Source: Triplophysa rosa
Taxonomy: Eukaryota; Chordata; Actinopteri; Cypriniformes; Nemacheilidae
Assembly (NCBI RefSeq): GCF_024868665.1
Contig: NC_079905.1
Coordinates: 10,503,080-10,567,079, forward strand
DNA: 64,000 nucleotides
Direction of reading: 5' to 3'
A program made the translations under genes and the position numbers. Below, one piece after another: positions 55,391-64,000 of the stretch. Numbering within the stretch: the first letter of the stretch is position 1; each line of letters begins with the position of its first letter. The notes under the pieces were generated by a model that was given only the letters and a program-made list of their open reading frames with translations, had not been told where the DNA came from and ran no database searches.

Positions 55391-56079
55391 ATGTAGAAAA
55401 TATGCTAAATTGAGTTGGTGTGTCCAGTGATTGACATGTAGTGTGTTCGCAATCCCTGTACTAATATACTTATTAGGAATCTTTGTTGTGTTGACAAGAA
55501 ACAGCAGTACTTCTGCCACACTATGACAGTGAGATTATAACTTTATGTTCTGTTTATTGACTTCAATTGTTTACCTCATTTGTAAGTCGCTTTGGATAAA
55601 AGGGTCTGCTAAATGACTAAAAATAAATGTAATATTCTGTGTTTTTGGTATATACAGTACTGAATTTTCCATCAGTACCTGCATGCATAGCTTCCTGTTG
55701 GAATGGGCAGAAATGGAAAGTAGGATTTAGCATGAGGCTAGGTCTCATTCTGCACACAAAAGCACAGGGTTAATCAGCTTCTGCTCTCATCCGAGCTGAA
55801 TCAGGACTCCATGGAAATCCTATGCTTGCTCTCAAAAAGCGCCCCTCATCCCATCATCTTTCATCAATCTACCACGCCACACTGCGTATTGTCCTTCTCT
55901 AAAGCAGCATCTACCACTATCCGCCTTTATAGATTTGCAAGCTCTTTTTGAATTCTTGTACCTTTGCTTTGTCTTTAAATAACAATTTCAACACTCAAAC
56001 AGAATGCTTTTTCTCTGTCAGGGCGATTCGTGAAAGCATCTTGCGGTTTATTAAGGTTTTAAAGTATGCATAACCATTT
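55391..56079. other. Unclassified DNA with SINE tail
   Basis: Apart from the SINE tail at 55567-55634 no repeat termini or gene are recognised. Confidence 0.3.
55567..55634 (+). mobile_element. SINE tail fragment
   Basis: TTTGTAAGTCGCTTTGGATA and AAAGGGTCTGCTAAATGACT form the fish SINE tail. The tRNA-like head is not recognisable. Confidence 0.6.
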
Positions 56080-56453
56080 TGTCATGGTCCTGCCTTCTTG
56101 GTTCTGTATCGTGTGGCAGGATCGGGACGGAGCCCTTAGGTTTTATGTGAGAGAGCCATGAGTTGTTTACGTTTTCTACATCTCATTTGCTTTCTCGTGC
56201 CTTGTCATTGGCCCGCCCCTCTCGTTTCATGTATTGCTTCCCTGCCGTGTCTAATGTTTCCCACCTGCCCTGTGTCATTATCCCTCGTTTGTCTTGCCTT
56301 TATATTGCCCTCTTGTTTCATTGTCTTGTTGCTCGGTCATTGTTTAAGATATCTTTGGTTTGTTTCTTTGTTAAATAAAATCTGTTTTGTTAACCCCTTC
56401 ATTACCGCTGCCTGCATCTGGGTTCTTCCTCCACTCCACACCCGTCCGTGACA
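56080..56453 (+). mobile_element. Short solo LTR with CATTT duplication
   Basis: A 374-bp unit TGTCATGGTCCTGCC...CCGTGACA is flanked by perfect CATTT duplications (56075-56079 and 56454-56458). It has the CCAAT/GC-box module (CATTGGCCCGCCCCTCT) and TTAAATAAAATC as poly(A) signal. It lacks the CCCCATCGTGGG hairpin, and the tip stem is partly decayed (GGCAGGATCGGGACG). Confidence 0.9.
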
Positions 56454-56458
56454 CATTT

Positions 56459-57631
56459 AAAGGTAATGATATTCTGAACTTCTTTTTAATATGGACAAAT
56501 TGGAGCCAACCCTGTTATATTGTACAGAAATTGTTTAATCTTATATTTTTTATCCTGAACCCTAAATTCATTAGATGAAAAAAACATATTACAATGACAT
56601 GAACCTTTGACATATCAGGGGTACATATCCAACTTTTACTTACAATTGCAATGAGCATACATACAGATATATAACAAAGAAATAACTTTGGAAAGATCTC
56701 TCAGAGAGTTCAGCCTTGAATTTAAATCGATTTCTCTCTCACGAAAAAGACCCCAACTCAGTCAGGGCACTCCTCTTTTTTTCTCCAACATTACAGCAGA
56801 ATTGATTTGCTTGACTTTGAGTGGCAGAATATTATTGGCTGTAAAATGAAGACAGATAGAAGAGTGTGGCAGCTTTCAATGAATGTACTACTTGAGTTCA
56901 AGTTTAGGTAGTCTGAGAGAAAACAGTTCTTTAAAAGTCTGCCGAATCAATTTCTTGTTAAGTACTTTTATTCAGTGTCTCCAAGTAACAACTACACTCT
57001 CAGAGTTTATTTGCAATGTTGATATTCCGTTCTAGATTTACCAAACTTACATTTTGTTGGTCAACAAGTAAAAACAGTTGAACCAGTTAAATAATTATAA
57101 TTTTAAGTATTATTATTATTAGTTTTTGATCATGCTTAGGTTTTAAGTCAAGTCTCTTTCCCTCCACTAGGCAGGTTAGGGTTAGGAAACCTAGCAACCT
57201 TCAACATTATAGTTAAGAGAGAGTGCAGATTGTTTAGGTAACAACAGTTTAAATGTGCTATATCTATCTACAAACTTGTGGGTCCTCTTATGTACATGGA
57301 ATTCACCCTGTTGAGGTGGCTAATTTGTCTGAATTCGTACAATGTGAATTGTACAAAAACGTACAATTATTAGAAAAAGCAATACATAACTCTGTCCCAT
57401 AACACCATCCCCAAACCTACCCATCACTGGTACATTCACGAACGTGTCAAAAGTTAACAGCAACAACAATGTTTATGAGTCTATGCCGTGATCTTTGCAT
57501 ACTTTTAAGAATTAAACCTTTAGTCGATCGTGATGAATTCTTATTGCAACCAATGTAAACACGACAGCTTACTTTGTTCAGAAGGCTTTGTGTTGTTTCC
57601 ATGGGGACCGTTAAAGAACGCGACATGGACG
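56459..57631. other. Unclassified AT-rich DNA
   Basis: No gene. A stretch around 57260-57320 (GTGGGTCCTCTTATGTACAT) distantly resembles the TTAA element of 35321. The DNA immediately before 57632 (GTTTCCATGGGGACCG) and after 58111 appears to be one interrupted repeat. Confidence 0.3.
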
Positions 57632-58111
57632 TGTCATGGTTCTGCCACCAGAACAAGAAAGACATGACATGAGGAGGCAGAATCATGACAGAACCTCATG
57701 TTTAATGTGGAGAGAGGCATTTTTGGCCCCTATGGCTTGCCATATACTCTGGTCTCGTCTTTGTCCCCGCCCCCTCGTTTCCTCATTATTGATTGTTAAT
57801 TATTTCATGCCCCACAGCTGTCCCCCTCTTGATTTGATCCCTTTATAATGCCCTTGTGTTTTCTGCCCAGTGCAGGGTCATTGTGATTTGTTTGGTGAGT
57901 TCTTGTGCCTTGTCAGTCTAGTCTAGTGTAGTTCTTGTTTAAGTGTAGTTAGTCTTAGTCCTGTCTTGTCATGCTATTATTTTCCCGTTTTGTTATGTTA
58001 CTCCCTCGTGGGTTTTTTGGTTTTGTCTTTGTTATGATTAAACGTCTTGTTAACCCCTTACCTGCTGTCTGCACCTGCGTCCTCTGTCCATGTCTCACCA
58101 CGTTCATGAAA
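57632..58111 (+). mobile_element. Solo LTR with inverted tip loop
   Basis: The unit TGTCATGGTTCTGCC...TTCATGAAA is flanked by GGACG (57627-57631) and GGTCG (58112-58116), a duplication with one mismatch. It has the GC-box region, CCCTCGTGGG near 58008 and a poly(A) region. Its right end has decayed from GTGACA. The loop of the tip hairpin (about 57647-57676) is reversed compared with the related LTRs at 46407 and 19731. Confidence 0.85.
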
Positions 58112-58116
58112 GGTCG

Positions 58117-59532
58117 TCTCCCGAAAGTCCTGTAAAATTCAACCAATCAGATGACGACTTCGAACACGCTGAAGTGTTTCCGGAAAAGTGTTCCTTATGC
58201 ATCAGACGTTCAGCCAAGACGTGACGTCTGAGGCTGAGACTAGTGTTGAACCCACATACATACATTTTGAAATTCAAAACCTTACAGTATAGTTACAAAA
58301 ATACAGTATTGCCCTTGTGACGCCTATACCTGCTTGACTTGTTTAACCTGCAGCATTTCTGTCAGTGCCTGAAATATTTGATCATTTTATTTACTGTACA
58401 TCCTTTGACTATGTCTTCCTGGATAAATCTTGAATAGAGGATGTTCATTTACTTTGATTCATATTTTATTTTGCCGAATCCATCTAACTCGTCCATTTGA
58501 TATTATCAGCCAAGAACATCACCAGAAAGCTGATTTGAAGTGATCGCGCCTCCAGCCAAGATGCTGCAGAGTGTATATTACATTCTGTTATTACATCCAC
58601 TTTTACAGTCACTGCCATTATTCATGAAAATCTGACTGCGGGTCAGGCATGCACTCAATCAACATTTGTGTTGCTTCGACATCCAGCATGCATTTTGAAT
58701 AATGTAATGTAGTTGCACAAAATTTGTCAATAACGTGCCATATCCATATCATGCTTTTAAAAACTGTGTGTTTATGTAGCTAACTGCAGAAAAGCATTGT
58801 GACAGGTAGCAATATAAGACCATTTGAAGCCAAGTTCATTCAAAGACATTTGCAAATTACTGCATGAGTTATTGATTCATGAAGAGAGAACAAAAAATGA
58901 AAAATGTCTGTTTTTTTGTTTGGCCGAGAACATGAGGAAACTTCAAAGAACGTCTTAATGTTGAAGTAGCTCACTTCAGCAAACTGAACTATTTCAAGAC
59001 TTTGCTTAAATAGACATTAATGCACAGATTAATGCGCTCTGATGCAAGACTGTGAACACAAGCCAAGATACGAAATCTACTGTATATGATACCATTTTGG
59101 ATAAGAACTAAGAGAAAATATAAGAAGCTTTTAAACCGGGGATTCACTCTTACAAGCCGGCTAGCGGTTACAGTATTCCCACAACATACATAGATCAACA
59201 ACAAATGACAGCGATTGGAATGAAATGATGCAAGCAATCTTCACTATCTAGTTCTCTCTGAAGGTTGGATTGACTTGACTTGTGCTATACTGGTTGGAGA
59301 ATTTAATTCTTAACATCTTGCAATATCTGTTCTAGATTGCGGGGTTATTAAAAATTAGATGGATAATGTACAAACTGACAGTCATGATTGAGACATATTT
59401 TATCATTCTGTTACTTGTAAATGTTGGCATGTGTCATAGAATTATTAAGCGATTTCTCACAGACAAATATGACATGCATATGCTTATTCAGTATGTTATT
59501 TGATAAACATACACTACTGGTCAAAAGGTTTA
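58117..59532. other. Unclassified DNA, possible regulatory content
   Basis: No repeat termini or coding domains. The block 58500-58700 is repeat-free with TGACCC/GGTCA-like and CATTATTCATGAAAATC words. A minus-strand frame (58989-59237) has no motif. Confidence 0.3.
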
Positions 59533-59844
59533 GAACAATCTAGTGTTGTCAAAAATATCGATATTTCGATAAGTATCGATACTGAAGAATCTGAAACGGT
59601 TCCAATACCCATGTCCCACGTATCAATATCAGCTGCGCGTTCCCGCTCTCTTTCTTTTTTCCGACAGTGAGTTACACACACTGCACATGAACGCGTAACA
59701 ACAGAGCCCCGCCTCGTCTCACATACTTGACTCGTTTGTGGCAGTTAAATCGTGTTTATGTTAGAAAAGATGGCCAGTCTCAGTAACACATCTGGCGTGG
59801 TGCACGCTCGTTACGCTTCATGTGTTTACCATAGCGATCCATGT

Positions 59845-60260
59845 ATGTGCGCTGATCAATAATTTTATCCACTCGTTTCATTCGCCCTGGTTATATGTTG
59901 TTTATGTTAGTACAGAGTCTCCGCAACAGTTCTCATGTTTAATGAACGCGTTTCTGTCTTTAAGTGCGCTCATCAATGATTTCATCCACTCGTCTCGTTC
60001 GCTCCGGGTAAGTTGATGTTTGAAGTAATGCTGGTGCGGGTAAAGTCTCTGCAACATTTCTCGCGTGTGATACACGTTTGCACTTCAGTGTTTACCATAG
60101 CGCTCTATGTGTGTGCGCTGTTCAATGATTTCATCCACTCGTCTCATTCGCTCCGGTTAAAAGTTGTTAATGTTAGAAAGATGTCCAGTGCGGAGTCTCT
60201 GCAACAGTTCTTGCGTTTAAGTTTGCGTTTCTGTCTATATGTGCGCTGATCAATGATTAC
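59845..60260 (+). repeat. Tandem repeats of 118-149 bp inside hAT element
   Basis: GCGCTGATCAATGATTTCAT-like starts recur at about 59849, 59967, 60116 and 60243. Each is followed by CCACTCGTCTC, a GTTTATGTTAG-like part and GAGTCTCTGCAACAGTTCT. Three full diverged units plus the start of a fourth. Confidence 0.8.
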
Positions 60261-60415
60261 AGTATGGGCCTATGTGAATAAAAGCCAATTTAGCCAAATA
60301 AAAATGTAGGCTATTAACTAACATTAATGAACAATTAATGAGCAATACATTTGTTCAAGTATTTATTAATTTCTTTTAAATGTTAGTTAAAAAATACAAC
60401 TATTTATGTAAGCTC

Positions 60416-60611
60416 CCCTGTTGAAAAATCCAGTATATGCTGGGTAAGGTATGTTTTGATCGCTGCTGGTTTGATCTTAAACCAGCTAAGAACCATCTGA
60501 AATCAGCATATGACCAGCTTAAACCAGCACATGAACAGTTTAAACCAGCACAAACCAGCAAACCAGCATCAAAACATACCAAACCAGCATAGGCTGGTTT
60601 TTTCAACAGGG
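60416..60611. mobile_element. CCCTGTTGAAAAA MITE rich in ACCAGC
   Basis: Inverted ends CCCTGTTGAAAAA and TTTTTTCAACAGGG enclose repeats of AAACCAGC and GCTGGT. This is a common teleost element. It is nested inside the hAT at 59541-60897. Confidence 0.85.
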
Positions 60612-60905
60612 TCTGGTCCATTAATACTGACAAATACAACTTTGATTTTAAATAGTAAATGTATTCGTAAAATTAACATTAGATTAACAATTAATAAATA
60701 ATGTAAAAATATACCTCATTGTCTAGTCTTGTTCAATTTAACTTCAAATAAAAATTAAAAAGGCCTATATTGCTATTGCTTATTAGGGCCTTATTGCTAT
60801 GGCAGTTTATTCCCCGTGGTATCGAAAATGGTATCGAATATCGATTTTTTTTAGGTATTGAATCGAAGTTAGAAATTCCAGTATCGTGACAACACTAGAA
60901 CAATC

Positions 60906-61726
60906 CCTCACATACTTATTCAATTTTTCCCCACATTTTAGAAAAAATGAGCTCTTTTTTATTATTCACCCGCAGTCATCCATTTTAAAGACAAAAAAGA
61001 GAAAACGTTAAGACATCTTATGACCCATTAACATTACAAGCGACTTTGTCACTGCAAGTCGTTGGCGGTTAGGTTGTGGGCGTTCCCACTACTGGTGATG
61101 CTCACTGCAGGAGCTGAGAGGACAAGAATCATGTTAGCTTCCATCTTCACTCCTTTTGGCTGTTGCTCCCAAAAGTCGCTCCTCATTTGGATAAAGTTAA
61201 ACATTTCTCAACTTTGTCGCGCTGTTAGAAACACCCATCCGATCGCCAAAGGTTGCTACTGCTTGTGTCGCCGGAAGTCGCCAGCTCTCCGTTGAAATAA
61301 ATGGCATCCATAGCCATAATTTAAGGGTGGGACAGGTCCCCACCACTTTTTGGAAGAAATTACAGTAAGAAATGCTTGCGGAAGGTGTGCATTGTTTAGG
61401 GGCCATAGACATCTAAAAATCGTGGAAAACGCAGGATGCTCCGCTTTCTCGCCATCTCCCGTTGCTCACACTCGTAAATTATAATTGCTCACACTCGCAG
61501 CGCTTGCTTGTGCATCCAGTGTCCAAGCACAAAAACGCGTAAACCCAAGTATGTACTGGCAATCGGGACTACCGGGAGATTCCCAGTGGGCCGCGAGGTG
61601 TGTGGGCCGGTCAGTCGCGTTGTTGTTTTTTAAGCGTAATAACATGTGCAACTCGTAAGTATATTGTTCTATCAGTCCAATTCCGGGCTTCTGTGTGTGT
61701 CTCACTGCCGATGAAGCTCATGCGAC
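60906..61726. other. Unclassified DNA, repeat-like
   Basis: The section 61010-61330 (GCGACTTTGTCACTGCAAGT, AAAGTCGCTCC, GGAAGTCGCCAG) has mirrored GCGACTT/AAGTCGC words and is probably an old DNA transposon. The part after 61330 is not classified. No gene. Confidence 0.35.
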
Positions 61727-62590
61727 CAGTGTTGCCAGATAGAGTTGAAGGTTTCCAGCCCAAAAACGGTCCAAATACCGCCCAAAATAATTGATTAATA
61801 TTTGGTTAAATTTGATCAATATTTAGCTATTTTAAATGCCACAATTAAGTACCATGCTATGGCTAGCGACATACACCAGCAGCAATGGAACCACAATAAC
61901 AAAATGACAACATAAGACGTTCACATCTATGGCCCATGGCCCCGCCCTCACACCACGCACAATGCACTTTTACAGTGTAGATTTAGTTTAAAGATCATTC
62001 ACATACCCAATTCGTTAATAACGAGTTCAACAATGTGTATTGAAATTATATTTTATACTTCAAATATTATTATTTTAACTATTATTATTACTACATTTTA
62101 ATCATTATAAATAGGTGTGTAAGTAAGAGCGAGGCAGAGAGAGGGAGATCTTAAGCCTACCTTTAAATGCAGAACAGTAACGGTGTCGGTTGTAACTTGA
62201 CAGGATGCTGAAGAACACAGCTGAATGCAACTTTTCAGAATCACTTCGGCATATTGACTCTTTATATTTCCCTCTGAGGGCTGGCTGCTTCTTCTTTTTA
62301 GGCAGTTGCAAAACTTTGGCGGTGACAAACTATAACTCGTGATTTGCTAAAAGCCGCGGGCTAGCCTGCGAGCTGCCTGTGACCTCGTCAGTGGGCGTGT
62401 TTAGTAACGTCACGATTACTAATTGGATGGAGTACACGCACACTTGGGTTTTGTTAAATAATAAGCCTATACAATGTACATGTTTCAAACCCGCCAAACT
62501 GATCCCAAATCCTCCCAAATTTTGTCCACCTGCCCAAGCCAATTATCACCCGCACAATCAAATTAAAAACCGCCCAATCTGGAAACACTG
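61727..62590. mobile_element. hAT-type element with CATGCGAC duplication
   Basis: Ends CAGTGTTGCCAGAT and ATCTGGAAACACTG (one mismatch) are flanked by perfect 8-bp duplications CATGCGAC (61719-61726 and 62591-62598). Subterminal CCGCCCAAAATAATTGATTA and AATTAAAAACCGCCCAATC mirror each other. No transposase frame is left in the 864-bp interior. Confidence 0.92.
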
Positions 62591-62740
62591 CATGCGACCG
62601 TTAGCTGCCTGCGAGACTGACACACGTGACCATTGGCCAATCAGAATTAAGAAACAGACCTGCTGGCTGCAGAGCGGCGGCTACGTAACTACAGCGTTTA
62701 CTTTTATGATGACCTGCAATAACAGTTAACACGTTAAAGC

Positions 62741-62886
62741 ACAAAATCTCTAAACGTTAAGGCAGGGGCCGAGAAGTTAAGAGAGAAAAAACGACATGCA
62801 CTCAAAGCAGAAGCCACCAAGTGTGTGAAAATCAATGAATTATTAGCTGGAAGAGCAGCAAAAGACTCGGTGAAGATGTCAAGACG
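62741..62886 (+). pseudogene. hAT transposase N-terminal fragment (probable)
   Basis: A stretch of about 48 codons with KAGAEKLREKKRHALKAEA followed by a CVKINELL part resembles the basic N-terminal segment of ZMYM1/TTF-type hAT transposases. It ends at a TGA. No initiating ATG is seen in the same frame. It lies about 500 bp upstream of a clear C-terminal fragment on the same strand. Confidence 0.5.
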
Positions 62887-63400
62887 AGTCTGACTGTTGA
62901 GGTGAGACTGACCTACACTTCCTGCATTGTTTTGTTTCCAAATTGCAGCTGTAATAAGCCACCACTGTGAAATAAAAAAAGCTCAATTCGTTTCTTTTTG
63001 GCGCGCATAAAATTGTGGGTTTTCTTTCATGACATAATGTTAGATAATTACACTCAAAATTATGTACAAATACCTGTCTTGTCCAGCATCCGTCAGTTTT
63101 GTCTTAAGTGAACTTAAAAGTTACAAAAACATTGACATTGTTACAACAGCTATTTTTATGTATGTATTATTTAAATCTTAACCTTAACTTTGAACTCTGC
63201 ATTTGCAATCTATTTGATTTCTAAAGATTTTAAAAGGCTTTGTAAGTGGTAAAAAATAAAGAATAAATCACACAATGATCTTAATGACTGTTTTACTTTA
63301 TTGTAGATCAGTGGTCAATGTGTAAATTAATATAAAATAATAATCAATTTATTTAAAACAATATTATTCTCAAGAGGTTCAATCTGATGTCAATTAACCC
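62887..63400. other. AT-rich DNA between transposase remnants
   Basis: No frame resembling the central catalytic part of a hAT transposase is present. This is the place where it would be expected, so it was deleted or replaced. Confidence 0.45.
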
Positions 63401-63590
63401 CTCCTAGGTCTTGCATACAGATTTCTGCTCACCTTGTCCATCACTCAGGTTGACTGTGAACGTACATTTTCAACCCTCAAGTTCATTAAAACCAGACTCA
63501 GAAGCAAGCTCTCATAGGAGCATTTGGAAGCTTTATGTTGAGAGAGGGACATCCTCTTCTCTCTTGATTCTGATGTGATAAATAAATTAT
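63401..63590 (+). pseudogene. hAT transposase C-terminal (hATC) fragment
   Basis: About 60 codons encode the hAT dimerisation region: the run LLTLSITQVDCERTFSTLK is followed by a TRLRSKL part and EHLEAL, then, after a second stop, ERDILFSLDSD. In-frame stops (TAG near 63514 and TGA near 63539) show decay. The CERTFSTLK motif is the usual C-terminal signature (C/S-E-R-x-F-S). It is not functional. Confidence 0.8.
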
Positions 63591-63681
63591 GTTTATGTGC
63601 ATAAATTAAAACATTTAGTTATTTACAATAAAGACTGATAAAAATAATTTCCTTATTCATTATTCAGACATATACACAGTC

Positions 63682-63716
63682 TCTGTGTGTGCGTGTGCGT
63701 GTGTGTGTGTGCGCGC
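63682..63716. repeat. (GT)n microsatellite
   Basis: Alternating GT with GC interruptions. Confidence 0.9.
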
Positions 63717-63739
63717 ATGCGTAGCGGGCCGGTCCAGAT

Positions 63740-63772
63740 GAAGTCCAGGGCCGAATTTTTTCCCAGTACAGC
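63740..63772. mobile_element. hAT-like right terminus
   Basis: TTTTTTCCCAGTACAGCCCTG ends at 63772. Reversed, this reads CAGGGCTGTACTGGG, a typical hAT-like end. It lies downstream of the transposase C-terminal remnant and may be the end of that element. The left end was not found. Confidence 0.45.
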
Positions 63773-63847
63773 CCTGCGTAAACCAATGAACAAGTGACAT
63801 TTACAGTCATTGGAATAAACTGTTTTTACGTGTAATGCACCGCAACA

Positions 63848-64000
63848 GGGGCAGTTGTGGCCTAATGGTTTGAGAGACGGACTCGTGACCAGAAGGTTGC
63901 CGGTTCGATTCCCAGAGCCAGCGGGTAACGACTGAGGTGCCCTTGAGCAAGGCACCTTACCCCTACTTGCTCCCCGGGCGCTGCAGTGATAGCTGCCCAC
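63848..64000 (+). mobile_element. tRNA-derived SINE, cut by window end
   Basis: GGGGCAGTTGTGGCCTAATGG (A box 63857-63868) and GGTTCGATTCC (B box 63902-63912) form a tRNA-like head. The body AGGTGCCCTTGAGCAAGGCA and CTGCTCCCCGGGCGC-like text is the usual cyprinid/teleost SINE form. It lacks a proper acceptor stem and continues as SINE body, so it is not a tRNA gene. Confidence 0.92.

Larger units (their letters stand above)
59541..60897. mobile_element. hAT-type element with internal tandem repeats
   Basis: Perfect termini TAGTGTTGTCA and TGACAACACTA with 8-bp duplications GAACAATC (59533-59540 and 60898-60905). Subterminal ATATCGATATTTCGATAAG and GGTATCGAATATCGAT mirror each other. The interior holds diverged tandem repeats (59845-60260) and a nested MITE (60416-60611). 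No transposase frame, so non-autonomous. Confidence 0.92.

Noticed and set aside
63848..63925. tRNA gene
   Set aside because: A and B boxes are clear, but no matching acceptor stem is present and the sequence runs on as SINE body.

Overview
The window reads as teleost fish nuclear DNA, most likely from a cyprinid. This is inferred from its repeat content: a 5S rRNA-derived SINE, tRNA-derived SINEs with the common fish tail, an L2 LINE 3' end, many hAT and TTAA-target miniature elements, and LTR elements with TGTCA...TGACA ends. I found no complete host protein gene, rRNA gene or true tRNA gene. The DNA looks like a gene desert or a very large intron. Two places could be host exons (22995-23099 plus strand, 23830-24042 minus strand), but neither is recognised.

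Layout. 1-5.5 kb: mostly unique AT-rich DNA with one TTAA-flanked element and homeodomain-site-rich blocks. 5.5-6.8 kb: 5'-truncated L2 LINE. 7.4-9.8 kb: SINE pair, fragment of a TTAA element, two minus-strand solo LTRs, one split by a near-perfect fold-back element. 10.8-14.5 kb: palindromic MITEs, then a hAT element (11451-13824) holding a second hAT and an LTR fragment, then a TTAA MITE. 14.5-27 kb: SINE fragments, a TTTC microsatellite, a minus-strand solo LTR at 19731-20219, nested MITEs, the candidate exons and a second copy of the TTAA MITE. 27-46 kb: unique DNA interspersed with MITEs, two TTAA elements 14 bp apart (35321-36117), SINEs and a 5S-type SINE (44671-45236). 46.4-58.1 kb: a dense cluster of related plus-strand LTR retrotransposons. 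59.5-63.8 kb: two hAT elements with clear 8-bp duplications and a decayed hAT transposase. The window ends inside a tRNA-derived SINE.

The most distinctive part is the LTR cluster. Two elements are complete from target duplication to target duplication (47402-49764, TSD ATTTC; 52936-55343, TSD CAAAC). Each has two LTRs, a polypurine tract and one gag-like reading frame ending in a GC-rich minisatellite, but no protease, reverse transcriptase, RNase H or integrase. They therefore look like non-autonomous elements mobilised in trans. Their LTRs share a stem-loop at the 5' tip whose arms co-vary between copies, a second stem of about 22 bp, a CCAAT plus GC-box module, and a CCCCATCGTGGG hairpin before the poly(A) signal. 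A third, chimeric LTR with a partial gag frame is wedged against the second element and repeats its 5' flank. I could not run alignments or database searches, so family names rest on recognised termini, target duplications and motifs.
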